In this document: piece after piece, positions 43,612 through 52,255 of the stretch
Position numbering within the stretch: position 1 is the first letter of the stretch
Layout: each line of letters starts with the position of its first letter
Source: Aldersonia sp. NBC_00410
GTDB lineage: Bacteria; Actinomycetota; Actinomycetes; Mycobacteriales; Mycobacteriaceae
DNA length: 64,000 nucleotides
Assembly (NCBI RefSeq): GCF_026342035.1
Contig: NZ_JAPENM010000005.1
Location: 248,001-312,000, forward strand
Direction: 5' to 3'
The notes under the pieces: model-generated
Database searches by the model: none
Seen by the model: the letters and a program-made list of their open reading frames with translations, nothing else
What the model was told of the DNA's origin: nothing
Translations under genes and position numbers: made by a program

Positions 43612-44760
43612 GTGACGACCGAACAAAGCGCTCCGGCAGGCGGTTCCGCGCCGCCGCAGCGCATACCCGGCGAGCAGAGCCCACCGACCAAACGTTCCTA
43701 CCTCGGTTGGGGCCTGCTGGCGCTGGCCTTGCTGGTGCTCTGGTTCATCGCGGCCAACGCGCGGCGCGGGGCAGTGTCCGACCGGATCCGCAATCCCGAG
43801 GTCGAAGGCGCACCGCGACCGGTTGAGCCGCTCTTCGGCTTCGACCACTGGATCGCGGTAATCCATATCGGCACCATCCTGCTCGTCCTGACGGTGATCG
43901 TGATCTGGGTGCGCATGTTCCGGCAAAACCCCCGGAACCCGGTGCTGATCATGGGCTTCATGACGACCGTGATCGTCTGGCAGGACCCGATCATGAACTG
44001 GGCGCCGTTCGCGGTCTACAACCCGTTGCTGTGGCACTGGCCCGAGGATTGGCCGCTGGTGTCGCTGTCGCCCACTGTCGAACCGTTCGTGGTGATCGGC
44101 TATGTGTTGTTCTACCTCGGCCCGTACTTCCCGGCGGTCGCCATTCTGCGTAAGCTGCAGGCCGCGCGCAGTCCGGAATCGTTCGTGTGGCGGCATCCGC
44201 TGATCTGCCTGGCCGGCTTGATCCTGGTGATCGGGTTCGCCTTCGACATGATTCTCGAGGTGTCGCTGGTTCGCACCGGGATGTACATCTACTCCCAAGC
44301 CATTCCGTTCGGGACGATCTTCGCCGGTACGACGCACCAGTTCCCGCTCTTGTGGGAGTCGCTGTCGGTGACGTTCGTGATGATCCCGGCCGGCGTGCTG
44401 ATCTATCGCGACGACAGCGGCCGCACGGTCGCCGAGAAGCTTGCGCAGCGGGCCCGGATCTTCCCGAAGCGCCCGTTTGTCGGAATGGTCATCGTGATGG
44501 CCGTGATCATGAACATTTCCTACTTCATCTACGGCGGCTGGTTCGCTGCGATCAAGTGGTCCGGTCAGGCCACCTCGGTTGCCTGCCCGTGGCCGTATCC
44601 GGATGCGAAGGTCTTTGACCCACAAGGGTTCTACGAAGAGAACGGCGCAGCCGGCCCATACTCTGTCGGCATCTGGTCGGAGTGGATGAGTGGCCAGCCG
44701 AACGGACGTCCAGACGTCGAGTTCGCCTCGACGAGCGATCGATGCGGAGCAGAGCAGTGA
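43612..44760 (+). CDS. AveC-like (spirocyclase family) membrane protein
   Basis: A 382-aa protein with about seven predicted helices. The pattern TVIVWQDPIMNWAPFAVYN and the end IKWSGQATSVACPWPYPDAKVFDPQGFYEENGAAGPYSVG fit the AveC-like family (PF17198). AveC of the avermectin pathway influences spiroketal formation; mycobacterial and nocardial relatives have no known function. GTG 43612 follows the binding-protein stop directly, and its own stop overlaps the SDR start as GTGA. Alternatives are a generic membrane oxidoreductase or transporter. It is the only polytopic protein of this operon and so the counterpart of Y1/Y2. Confidence 0.7.
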   Translation: MTTEQSAPAGGSAPPQRIPGEQSPPTKRSYLGWGLLALALLVLWFIAANARRGAVSDRIRNPEVEGAPRPVEPLFGFDHWIAVIHIGTILLVLTVIVIWVRMFRQNPRNPVLIMGFMTTVIVWQDPIMNWAPFAVYNPLLWHWPEDWPLVSLSPTVEPFVVIGYVLFYLGPYFPAVAILRKLQAARSPESFVWRHPLICLAGLILVIGFAFDMILEVSLVRTGMYIYSQAIPFGTIFAGTTHQFPLLWESLSVTFVMIPAGVLIYRDDSGRTVAEKLAQRARIFPKRPFVGMVIVMAVIMNISYFIYGGWFAAIKWSGQATSVACPWPYPDAKVFDPQGFYEENGAAGPYSVGIWSEWMSGQPNGRPDVEFASTSDRCGAEQ

Positions 44761-45692
44761 CCGAGTCGCGCAGTGTTGTCGTCACCGGGGCATCGCGCGG
44801 CCTGGGCCTCGCGTCGGCCGCCCACCTGTATCGGCACGGTTGGCGGGTGGTCGCAGCGATGCGCTCGGTCGACACCGGGATGGCCGCATTGCGTGCCGAG
44901 ACGGGCGCCGCCGCAGACGATCCCCGATTGATCGGTGTGCGGCTCGACCTCCTCGATGAGGACTCGATCGTTGCCGCGGCGGCCGCGATAGCGGCGGCCG
45001 TCGGGGCGCCGGATGCGTTGGTGCACAACGCGGGGATCGCATCCGCCGGCACCGTCGAGGAAACTCCGATGGAGTTGTGGCAGCAGATGTTTACGACGCA
45101 CCTGTTCGGTCCCGTCGCGCTGACCAAGGCCCTGCTGCCCGGGATGCGGGCCGCTGGGCGGGGCCGGATCGTGGTGATCTCGAGTGCGGGCGGGGTGCGC
45201 GGTATGCCGGCGATCGCCGCGTACTCGGCGGCCAAGGGCGCGACCGAACGCTGGGCGGAGTCGCTCGCCGGCGAGATCGCAGCCTTCGGCCTCGGTGTCA
45301 CCGTCATCGTCACCGGAGTGTTCGACACCGACATCATTACCGATCACGGCACGCAGACCTTCCGTGATTTCGAGGGTCCGTACGGCCGTCACCACGCGAC
45401 GATCGACAAGCGTGGTCGCGCCGCGATGAAAATCGCCCACTCACCGGAGAAGTTCGCGAAGGAGCTGGCGAAGGCGCTCGACGACACCCGGCCGATCGTG
45501 CGCCGGTCGACGGGCATCGACGCAACCTCCCTGGTTGTGTCCAACCGATTACTGCCCGGACGGGCGATGCACCAGGTCTCGCGGCTGGCGATGGGATTGC
45601 CCAGACAGGGCGCCATGCGTCCCGGTGTCGTCAAACTGGGCATCGGCACTCGCGCGCTGATCGCCGCGGCCAAGGTGATTCCGCGCCGGTGA
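44757..45692 (+). CDS. Short-chain dehydrogenase/reductase
   Basis: A 311-aa SDR with TGASRGLGLAS (cofactor), NAG (NAGIASAG) and the catalytic Ser-Tyr-Lys set in ISSAGG and YSAAKGA. A C-terminal extension of about 60 residues (MHQVSRLAMGLPRQ) is longer than classical SDRs and may bind membranes or partners. GTG 44757 overlaps the AveC-like gene stop by GTGA, showing translational coupling. It would oxidise or reduce an alcohol/ketone intermediate upstream of the aldehyde dehydrogenase. Confidence 0.88.
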   Translation: MTESRSVVVTGASRGLGLASAAHLYRHGWRVVAAMRSVDTGMAALRAETGAAADDPRLIGVRLDLLDEDSIVAAAAAIAAAVGAPDALVHNAGIASAGTVEETPMELWQQMFTTHLFGPVALTKALLPGMRAAGRGRIVVISSAGGVRGMPAIAAYSAAKGATERWAESLAGEIAAFGLGVTVIVTGVFDTDIITDHGTQTFRDFEGPYGRHHATIDKRGRAAMKIAHSPEKFAKELAKALDDTRPIVRRSTGIDATSLVVSNRLLPGRAMHQVSRLAMGLPRQGAMRPGVVKLGIGTRALIAAAKVIPRR

Positions 45693-45865
45693 TGCAGCGA
45701 ATTGTCGTGCTGGTGATGAAGTTTCAGAAACCGCCCAGCCCTGCCGACGTAGTGCCGCCGGTTGAATCCGACCCGGCCGGCGATCAGTCGAACACCATAA
45801 CGGACGAGGCCGGATCGGCACAGCCGACCGAAAGCTACAGCGAGGAGACCAAGATCCATGGCTGA
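45692..45865 (+). CDS. Possible 57-aa protein bridging SDR and ALDH genes
   Basis: ATG 45692 shares one base with the SDR stop (TGATG) and the frame runs 57 codons to a TGA lying in the first codons of the aldehyde dehydrogenase gene. The product begins MQRIVVLVMKFQ and then is polar and Pro/Glu/Ser-rich. The fit between two genes suggests a real coupling frame, but there is no homology cue. It could be only the readthrough that couples translation. Confidence 0.4.
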   Translation: MQRIVVLVMKFQKPPSPADVVPPVESDPAGDQSNTITDEAGSAQPTESYSEETKIHG

Positions 45866-47342
45866 CAAAGTTGTCCCACGGTTCGAATCTCGGATGCTGA
45901 TCGATGGAAAGCTTGTCGACGGCAGTGCGGGAACCTTCACGAACGTCAACCCCGCCACCGAGGAGGTCATCGGCGAGGTCGCCGATGGATCAGTCGCGGA
46001 CATGCGCCGGGCGATCGATGCGGCACGTCGAGCATTCGACGAGACTACGTGGTCGACCGATCGTGCGTTCCGAGCGAAATGCCTGCTGCAGCTGCAGGAA
46101 GCGCTCGAGGCCGAGCGCGAGGAACTGCGCGAGGAACTGATCCTGGAGGCGGGTTGCCCGCGGGCGATCACCTTCGGGCCGCAGCTCGATGCTCCGCTGT
46201 CCGACGGACTGACGTACCCGGCCAAGCTCATCGAAGAGTTCCCCTGGGAAACCGATCTCGGCGACGCGTTCGTCTCGGTGACCGGTGTCAATACGACCCG
46301 CAAGGTATGGCGCGAGGCGGTCGGCGTGGTCGGTGCGATCGTGCCGTGGAACTTCCCGTTCGAGGTTTCGCTGCACAAGCTGGCGCAGGCGCTGGCGACA
46401 GGGAACACCGTGGTGCTCAAGCCGGCACCGGACACACCGTTCAACGCGACCCGCCTGGGCCGGCTCATCGCCGAGCACACCGACATCCCGGCCGGCGTGG
46501 TGAATGTCGTGACCGCATCGGATCACCTTGTCGGCGAGGAACTCACCCTCTCGCCCAAGGTCGATCTCATCTCCTTCACCGGTTCGACTGCGGTCGGGCA
46601 GCGGATCATGGAGAAGTCCGCAGCGACGATGAAGCGGCTGTTCCTCGAGCTCGGTGGAAAGTCTGCGACCATCATCTGCGAGGACGCCGACTTCGGATTT
46701 GCCTGCGCTATCGGCATTGCCCCGTGCATGCACGCCGGTCAGGGCTGCGCCAACCCGACCCGACTCCTGCTTCCGCGTTCGCGTTACGACGAGGGCGTGG
46801 CGATGCTGAAGGCGATGTACGACGCGGTCGCTCCCGGTGACCCGCAGGATCCGTCGACGCTGTGTGGCCCCGTGATTTCGGCGAGGCAGCGTGAGCGCGT
46901 GCTCGGCTACATCCGCAAGGGCATCGAAGAGGGCGCGACCCTGTTGTCCGGCGGACCGGAGCGGCCCGAGGGGCTCGACAAGGGTTACTTCGTCAAGCCC
47001 ACGCTATTCGTCGATGTCGACAACAAGATGACCATCGCCCAGGAAGAGATTTTCGGCCCTGTGCTGGCGGCGATTCCGTACGAGGACGAGGACGACGCGG
47101 TCCGGATCGCGAACGATAGTCCGTACGGGCTCGCCGGGAATGTCATGTCCGGTTCGATCGATCATTCCCTCGCACTGGCACGCCGGCTTCGAGCCGGTTT
47201 CATCGGAATCAACGGAACGGCCGCGTACAGCGCCGATGCTCCATTCGGTGGTTACAAGGCCAGCGGTGTCGGACGGCAGAACGGGCTTGCCGGATTCGAG
47301 CAATACACCGAGATGAAAACCGTCGCCTACCCCGCAGAATGA
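45858..47342 (+). CDS. Aldehyde dehydrogenase (NAD(P)-dependent)
   Basis: A 494-aa ALDH superfamily enzyme. NAD-binding regions are VPWNFPFEV and SFTGSTAVGQ. The general base glutamate is in LELGGKSA and the catalytic cysteine in AGQGCANPTR. It would oxidise an aldehyde to the acid, perhaps after the alcohol made by a P450 is oxidised by the SDR. The ATG at 45858 overlaps the 57-aa frame. The first P450 follows after 19 bp, and no internal promoter is evident. Confidence 0.93.
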   Translation: MADKVVPRFESRMLIDGKLVDGSAGTFTNVNPATEEVIGEVADGSVADMRRAIDAARRAFDETTWSTDRAFRAKCLLQLQEALEAEREELREELILEAGCPRAITFGPQLDAPLSDGLTYPAKLIEEFPWETDLGDAFVSVTGVNTTRKVWREAVGVVGAIVPWNFPFEVSLHKLAQALATGNTVVLKPAPDTPFNATRLGRLIAEHTDIPAGVVNVVTASDHLVGEELTLSPKVDLISFTGSTAVGQRIMEKSAATMKRLFLELGGKSATIICEDADFGFACAIGIAPCMHAGQGCANPTRLLLPRSRYDEGVAMLKAMYDAVAPGDPQDPSTLCGPVISARQRERVLGYIRKGIEEGATLLSGGPERPEGLDKGYFVKPTLFVDVDNKMTIAQEEIFGPVLAAIPYEDEDDAVRIANDSPYGLAGNVMSGSIDHSLALARRLRAGFIGINGTAAYSADAPFGGYKASGVGRQNGLAGFEQYTEMKTVAYPAE

Positions 47343-47361
47343 GCAGAAAGAACCCTTCGGT

Positions 47362-48579
47362 ATGCAGTTATTCGATGATCTAGAAGATTTCGGTTCCTTC
47401 GATGACGTGGTGTCCGGAGATGTCCGCGACCCCTACACGGAGTTGGCCCGCATTCGGCGGGAGGAACCGGTGCAGCGTATCGAATTGTCGATGATGCCGG
47501 GCGATGACACGAAACCGCTGTTCATTGCGTACCGCCACGAAGACATCGCGCAGATGTTGCGCGACAACGAGACATTCTCGTCCGCCATTGTCCTGCAGGC
47601 ATTCGGTGATGTGCTCGGCAAGCAGGTGATGCTCGGGCTCGACGAGCCCGACCACGGTCGCCACCGCGCCCTGGTTTCGAAGGCGTTCACCCAGAAGGCA
47701 CTTGCCAAATGGGAGGACGAGTTGGTCGGCACTGTCGGCAATAGCCTGATCGACAAGATCGTGGCGAAGGGCAGCGCGGATCTGGTGCGGGAGTTCACTT
47801 TCCCATTTCCCACTCAGATCATCGCGGGACTCATCGGGCTACCGCGCGACGACTTTCCGCAATTCCAGAAGTGGTCGATCTCGCTGCTGAGTTTCACTGT
47901 GAACCCGGAGCGCGGCAAGGCGGCCTCGATCGCCCTCGAAGAGTACTTCGCACCGATCCTCGCGGAACGCCGCGAGAATCCGCAGGACGACCTGATCAGC
48001 CGCCTCGCCACGGCCGAGATCGACGGCGAGCGACTCGCGGACAGCGAGATCTTCTCGTTCCTACGACTGCTGCTTCCCGCTGGTGTGGAGACCACCTACC
48101 GCTCTCTGGGCAACCTGATCTTCGGATTGCTCACGCACCCGGACCAATTCGAGGCTATCCGGGCCGATCGCTCGCTCATTCCGCAGGCGATCGAGGAAGC
48201 GGTGCGCTGGGAGGCGCCGTTGTTGACGATCACCCGCGTGGCCACGCGCGACACCGAACTCGGTGGCGTGGCAATCCCTGCGGGTTCGTCGGTGATGCCG
48301 ATGCTGGGCGCGGCCAATCGGCAGGAGGACCGGTACGAGGACCCGGATTCCTTCAACATCTTCCGGCCGGCCCGGGCGAACATCTCGTGGGGTTACGGAG
48401 CCCATGTCTGCCTCGGCATGCATCTGGCTCGACTCGAGATGCGGGTGGCGATGAACCTGCTGCTCGATCGGCTACCGAACCTGCGGCTCGATCTGGAAGG
48501 CAAGGATCCGCACATCCGAGGCCAGGTGTTCCGCTCACCGACCGCACTACCAGTGCTGTTCGACGCGACGCCGCGGTGA
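47362..48579 (+). CDS. Cytochrome P450 (copy 2 in the window)
   Basis: A 405-aa P450. I-helix PAGVETTYRS contains the acid-alcohol-like ETT; K-helix EEAVRW; heme loop ISWGYGAHVCLG, in which tryptophan replaces the usual phenylalanine seven residues before the cysteine. The protein is complete. The AVETT rather than A/GGxDT order is slightly unusual. It overlaps nothing upstream but has 17 bp to the next P450 start. It belongs to the ALDH-SDR-AveC operon. Confidence 0.92.
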   Translation: MQLFDDLEDFGSFDDVVSGDVRDPYTELARIRREEPVQRIELSMMPGDDTKPLFIAYRHEDIAQMLRDNETFSSAIVLQAFGDVLGKQVMLGLDEPDHGRHRALVSKAFTQKALAKWEDELVGTVGNSLIDKIVAKGSADLVREFTFPFPTQIIAGLIGLPRDDFPQFQKWSISLLSFTVNPERGKAASIALEEYFAPILAERRENPQDDLISRLATAEIDGERLADSEIFSFLRLLLPAGVETTYRSLGNLIFGLLTHPDQFEAIRADRSLIPQAIEEAVRWEAPLLTITRVATRDTELGGVAIPAGSSVMPMLGAANRQEDRYEDPDSFNIFRPARANISWGYGAHVCLGMHLARLEMRVAMNLLLDRLPNLRLDLEGKDPHIRGQVFRSPTALPVLFDATPR

Positions 48580-48596
48580 CCTCGAGGAGGCCCGAA

Positions 48597-49853
48597 GTGG
48601 ACGAGTTCGACGAGGTGGACTTCTTCACCGACCCGGCCCTGATCCCGAGTCCGTACGAGTACTTCGATCAACTTCGGTCGAAGTGCCCGGTACTCACCAA
48701 CGAGCAGTACGGCCTCGTCGCGATCACCGGACATGACGAAGCTGTTGCGGTGTACAAGGATTCGGCATACTCATCGTGCGTCACGGTGGCCGGGCCCTAT
48801 TCCGGCGTCTCGTTCGATCCCACGGACGACGATATCGGCGCGCTGATCGAGGAATGCCGCGACCGGATTCCGATGAGCGAGCACATCGTGACGCAGGACC
48901 CGCCTCATCACACCCGCACCCGCGGACTGTTGAGCCGTCTGCTGACACCGCGACGGCTGCAGGAGAACGAAGAGTTCATGTGGCGCCTCGCCGATCGGCA
49001 GCTCGCCGAATTCGTCGCCGAGGGCAGCTGCGAGTTCATGGCTGCCTACGCGAAGCCGTTCTCGATGCTCGTGATCGCCGACCTGCTCGGCGTCCCGGAA
49101 TCGGATCACGACGCGTTCCGGGAATCGCAGTACGGGGTGATCGCGGGCAACCTCGGCAAGGACCAGATGGCGCACAATCCGCTGCTCTGGCTCGAAGCGA
49201 AGTTCACCGAGTACGTAACCGACCGGCGCAGCGAGCCGCGCGAGGATGTGCTGACCGCGCTCGCTCTGGCCAAGTATCCCGACGGCGGGACACCGGAAGT
49301 CGTCGACGTCGTCCGGCTCGCCACGTTCCTGTTCGCGGCCGGACAGGACACGACGACCAAACTGTTGTCCGCGGGTATCCGGATGATCGCCGAGCAGCCG
49401 GAACTCCAGCAACAACTACGCGACGACCGGGACATCATCCCGGGATTCCTCGAAGAAGTGCTGCGGCTGGAGAGCCCGGTGAAAAGTCATTTCCGGTTGT
49501 CGAGCCGGCCCACGTCGATCGGCGAAATGCCCATTCCGGCCGGCACGACGGTGATGCTGCTGCCGGGCGCGAGCAACCGTGATCCGCGGAAGTTCCCGGA
49601 ACCCAATGAGTTACGCGTCGATCGGCGAAACGTGCGCGAGCACGTCGCATTCGGTCGTGGAATCCACTCGTGCCCGGGCGCGCCGCTGGCCCGCGCCGAG
49701 GGCCGGATCTCGATGAACCGGATTCTCGACCGCATGGGCACCATCACGATCGACGAGCGGCAACACGGCCCGGCGGGGGAGCGGCGGTATTCCTACGATC
49801 CGACGTTCATCATGCGCGGCCTCTCGGAGCTGCACATCGAGTTCAACCCCTAA
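48597..49853 (+). CDS. Cytochrome P450 (copy 3 in the window)
   Basis: A 418-aa P450 with I-helix AAGQDTTTK, K-helix EEVLRL and heme loop VAFGRGIHSCPG. GTG 48597 is preferred: GAGGAGG lies six bases before it, whereas GTG 48576 overlaps the previous stop but lacks a site. The two tandem P450s differ strongly from one another and presumably hydroxylate different positions. No ferredoxin gene accompanies them. The stop TAA overlaps the convergent Mce-associated gene's stop in CTAA. Confidence 0.92.
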   Translation: MDEFDEVDFFTDPALIPSPYEYFDQLRSKCPVLTNEQYGLVAITGHDEAVAVYKDSAYSSCVTVAGPYSGVSFDPTDDDIGALIEECRDRIPMSEHIVTQDPPHHTRTRGLLSRLLTPRRLQENEEFMWRLADRQLAEFVAEGSCEFMAAYAKPFSMLVIADLLGVPESDHDAFRESQYGVIAGNLGKDQMAHNPLLWLEAKFTEYVTDRRSEPREDVLTALALAKYPDGGTPEVVDVVRLATFLFAAGQDTTTKLLSAGIRMIAEQPELQQQLRDDRDIIPGFLEEVLRLESPVKSHFRLSSRPTSIGEMPIPAGTTVMLLPGASNRDPRKFPEPNELRVDRRNVREHVAFGRGIHSCPGAPLARAEGRISMNRILDRMGTITIDERQHGPAGERRYSYDPTFIMRGLSELHIEFNP

Positions 49854-50467
49854 ACCGGATCGAACTTCGAAATAAGCCACTTCCCGTCGACCTTGTCCAT
49901 CGTCGCGACGACACTGCTCGAGGCTATCGCCGGGTCCGGCTGGTCTTTGCTGGTCGTCGTTTGATTGATGAACAGCAGCACCTTCGCGCTATCGGGGTGC
50001 ATCTCCGACACCGCGGAGCGGACCACGACGGCGTTGGTCTTGACCGCCTTGTCCTTCGCCGCGGGTGCGACGACCTGTTCGGTGAACTGCTTGTAGTAGT
50101 CGAGGAAGTCTCCGGTGAGGTGTGACTGCGCCGCGGCGAGATCCTGATCGAGGGTGTCGGGACCATACGTGAGTACCGCGACCGCGCCATCGGCCGCCGC
50201 GGCACGAGCCTCCTCGGTGGCGGCGGCGTCGGTCTGCTGATCCGGGCGGTACTGCACGAAGTACACCGTGGCGGCCGTTGCCACCGAGGCCACCAGGACG
50301 ACCGCGAGCATCGCGGCACCGAGGTGGCCCTTCAGCCACATGATTGCCTTGGCAACGGGCATGAGCACCCGGTACTTCAAAGGCAGCTTGGGCGCCGCCG
50401 TTGGCAATTCGGCAGGATCGGTTTCGGACACGTCGGCTTCCAGTACGTCGGAGTTGGTCGGGGTCAC
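49850..50467 (-). CDS. Mce-associated membrane protein (Mas-like) 2
   Basis: A 205-aa protein. It has a cytoplasmic N-terminus, one membrane helix ([23 protein letters not shown]) and an outside domain with [26 protein letters not shown], the classic Mce-associated (mammalian-cell-entry-associated) fold, ending [13 protein letters not shown] 50467 overlaps the upstream partner's stop as GTGA. Such proteins stabilise Mce complexes. Here they lie 28 kb from the mce operon, so they either serve it at a distance or belong to another mce set. Confidence 0.87.
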   Translation of the reverse strand: MTPTNSDVLEADVSETDPAELPTAAPKLPLKYRVLMPVAKAIMWLKGHLGAAMLAVVLVASVATAATVYFVQYRPDQQTDAAATEEARAAAADGAVAVLTYGPDTLDQDLAAAQSHLTGDFLDYYKQFTEQVVAPAAKDKAVKTNAVVVRSAVSEMHPDSAKVLLFINQTTTSKDQPDPAIASSSVVATMDKVDGKWLISKFDPV

Positions 50468-51270
50468 GGTACGTAATCCACCTTCGACATCTTGATCTGG
50501 TCGCCTTCGTGGGTGACGGTCACGGCAAGGCGCCATGCGCGCGGTTCCTGGTCGGCGCCGGCGGAATTGGTGACCTTCGAGGTGGCGGAGACGAGCACCA
50601 CTGCGTCGTTGTCGTTCATCGATTCGACGGCTGTCGAATTGACCTGGCCCTCGGTCGCCACTTTGGAATCTTGGATCACCTTGGCAAAGTCGTCTTTGCG
50701 GCTCTGGAAGTCATCGCGGAACTCACCGGTGGAACTGTCCAGCACGCGCTGGATGTCCGCCTCGGCGTTGTTGAAGTCGAGCGAGGTGAGCGTGACGACG
50801 CCCTGTTTCGCCGCGGCCGCGTATTCCGCCGCTTGGTCGCGATCGCTTTCGGCCTGCCGATGCTGGTAGGTCATGTACCCGGTTGCCGCGAGCGCTGCGC
50901 AGATCACTACGACGGCGGCGGACGTCAGAATCGTCCATGCGGGGCCCTTCCGGCGTCGGCCGGGTTCCTGCTGCCAATCGGTCGCCGGAGTTTCCCCATA
51001 CTCCTTGGTGAGAGTCACCGTAGGGGTCGGGTCGTCCGCGGCACCGGCCGCCTGCGCGCCAACGTCGGAATCCCGGCGCAGTCGGGCCGCATGCGCGCGA
51101 GCGGCTGCCGCAGTCGCTTCGGCGGCAGCAGCAGTTGCTGCGGCAGCCGCGGCCTCCGCCTCAGCGTCGGCTGCAGCGAGATCCAATCGGGCGGCGTCGC
51201 TGCCGGAAGCCCCCTCGCCGCCGGCCGAGGACGAGCCTCGACTGGGATGGCCGGGCGTCGAGTCCGGCAT
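50464..51270 (-). CDS. Mce-associated membrane protein (Mas-like) 1
   Basis: A 268-aa protein. Residues 30-70 are an almost pure Ala/Glu/Arg helix (probable coiled coil), then one membrane helix ([22 protein letters not shown]) and an external domain with [25 protein letters not shown] typical of Mce-associated proteins. The ATG at 51270 has GGAGG upstream. Its stop overlaps the second gene. Together they would be co-expressed. The Ala-rich segment is a likely cytoplasmic scaffold. Confidence 0.87.
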   Translation of the reverse strand: MPDSTPGHPSRGSSSAGGEGASGSDAARLDLAAADAEAEAAAAAATAAAAEATAAAARAHAARLRRDSDVGAQAAGAADDPTPTVTLTKEYGETPATDWQQEPGRRRKGPAWTILTSAAVVVICAALAATGYMTYQHRQAESDRDQAAEYAAAAKQGVVTLTSLDFNNAEADIQRVLDSSTGEFRDDFQSRKDDFAKVIQDSKVATEGQVNSTAVESMNDNDAVVLVSATSKVTNSAGADQEPRAWRLAVTVTHEGDQIKMSKVDYVP

Positions 51271-51454
51271 CGGTCACCTCCTGGTTGACTGCACAGATGA
51301 GAATGACGCTACCGTAAATAGCATGTGAGGACCATCACGCGGCCTGAGAACTGTCTTGGAAATTGCTTATAACGTGCGGAAATGACGTTCTCTCCAAAGA
51401 GCGCCGTCGCTACCGTTGCCCGCCGAAGATGAATTCGGCGGGCATGTGCGCAGA

Positions 51455-52189
51455 CTATTTGTGCGGCACGTCGGCGACCAGGCCGCCGTCGACGACGAAC
51501 TCGGCGCCCGTGGCATACGACGACTCGTCGCTCGCGAGGAAGAGGACGAACGTCGCGACCTCGTACGGATCCGCGGCGCGGCCGAGTGGCATCTTGACCA
51601 TGTCCTCGGGGATGCCCTCGGTCATCGGGGTGCGGATCAGGCCCGGGTGCAGCGAGTTGACCCGAATCTTGTGCGGCGCCAACTCCAGCGCGGCAGACTT
51701 CGCGAGTCCGCGCACCCCCCACTTCGAGGCGACATAGCCATGCGCCCATGGCGCGCCGCGAAGACCCTCGACGGACGAGACGTTGATGATCGAGCCGCCA
51801 CCGGCCGCGATCATCGCGTCGACGGATGCCTGGATACCGAGGAACGTGCCGGTGAGGTTGACGTCGAGGATCTGGCGCCACTTGTCGAGGCGGAACTTGG
51901 CGATCGGGCTGCCGTTGACGATGCCCGCGTTGTTCACCAGCACATTGAGCGAACCGAACTCGTTCACCGCGAGGGCGACGGCCGCCTGCCACTCCTCGGG
52001 CTGGGTGACATCGAGGTGCACGTAGCGCGCAGCCTCACCCAACTCATCGGCGAGCGCTTTGCCCTTTTCGTCGAGAATGTCGCTGATAATGACCTTGGCG
52101 CCCTCGGCGACGAGCAGGCGGGCATGAGCCTCACCCATGCCCTGCGCGCCGCCGCTGATGATTGCAACTTTTCCATCCACGCGTCCCAT
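51455..52189 (-). CDS. SDR of the 3-alpha/20-beta-hydroxysteroid dehydrogenase type
   Basis: A 244-aa SDR with SGGAQGMGEAH (cofactor), NNAGIVNGS, and catalytic Tyr/Lys in HGYVASKWG. Long stretches match my memory of Mycobacterium tuberculosis FabG3 (Rv2002), a 3-alpha/20-beta-hydroxysteroid dehydrogenase. The start ATG 52189 gives MGRVDGKVAIISGG. A perfect KstR-type operator lies 37 bp upstream, in keeping with a steroid role. It oxidises or reduces a steroid hydroxyl/ketone in the cytoplasm. Whether the substrate is truly a steroid needs testing. Confidence 0.88.
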   Translation of the reverse strand: MGRVDGKVAIISGGAQGMGEAHARLLVAEGAKVIISDILDEKGKALADELGEAARYVHLDVTQPEEWQAAVALAVNEFGSLNVLVNNAGIVNGSPIAKFRLDKWRQILDVNLTGTFLGIQASVDAMIAAGGGSIINVSSVEGLRGAPWAHGYVASKWGVRGLAKSAALELAPHKIRVNSLHPGLIRTPMTEGIPEDMVKMPLGRAADPYEVATFVLFLASDESSYATGAEFVVDGGLVADVPHK

Positions 52190-52225
52190 GTCGCGTGACG
52201 CTACCCGATTGGACAGGTGTCTGGC

Positions 52226-52239
52226 TAGAACGTGTTCTA
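52226..52239. promoter_or_regulatory. KstR-type operator TAGAACGTGTTCTA
   Basis: A perfect 14-bp palindrome matching the KstR consensus TnnAACnnGTTnnA at every fixed position. It lies 37 bp before the steroid-dehydrogenase-like SDR. KstR is the cholesterol-catabolism repressor of Mycobacterium and Rhodococcus. Confidence 0.8.
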
Positions 52240-52255
52240 CCCGCAATTAGGTCGC

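Noticed and set aside
47871-48596. Upstream extension of the third P450 frame
   Set aside because: It overlaps the second P450 in another frame, and a strong ribosome-binding site marks the start at 48597.
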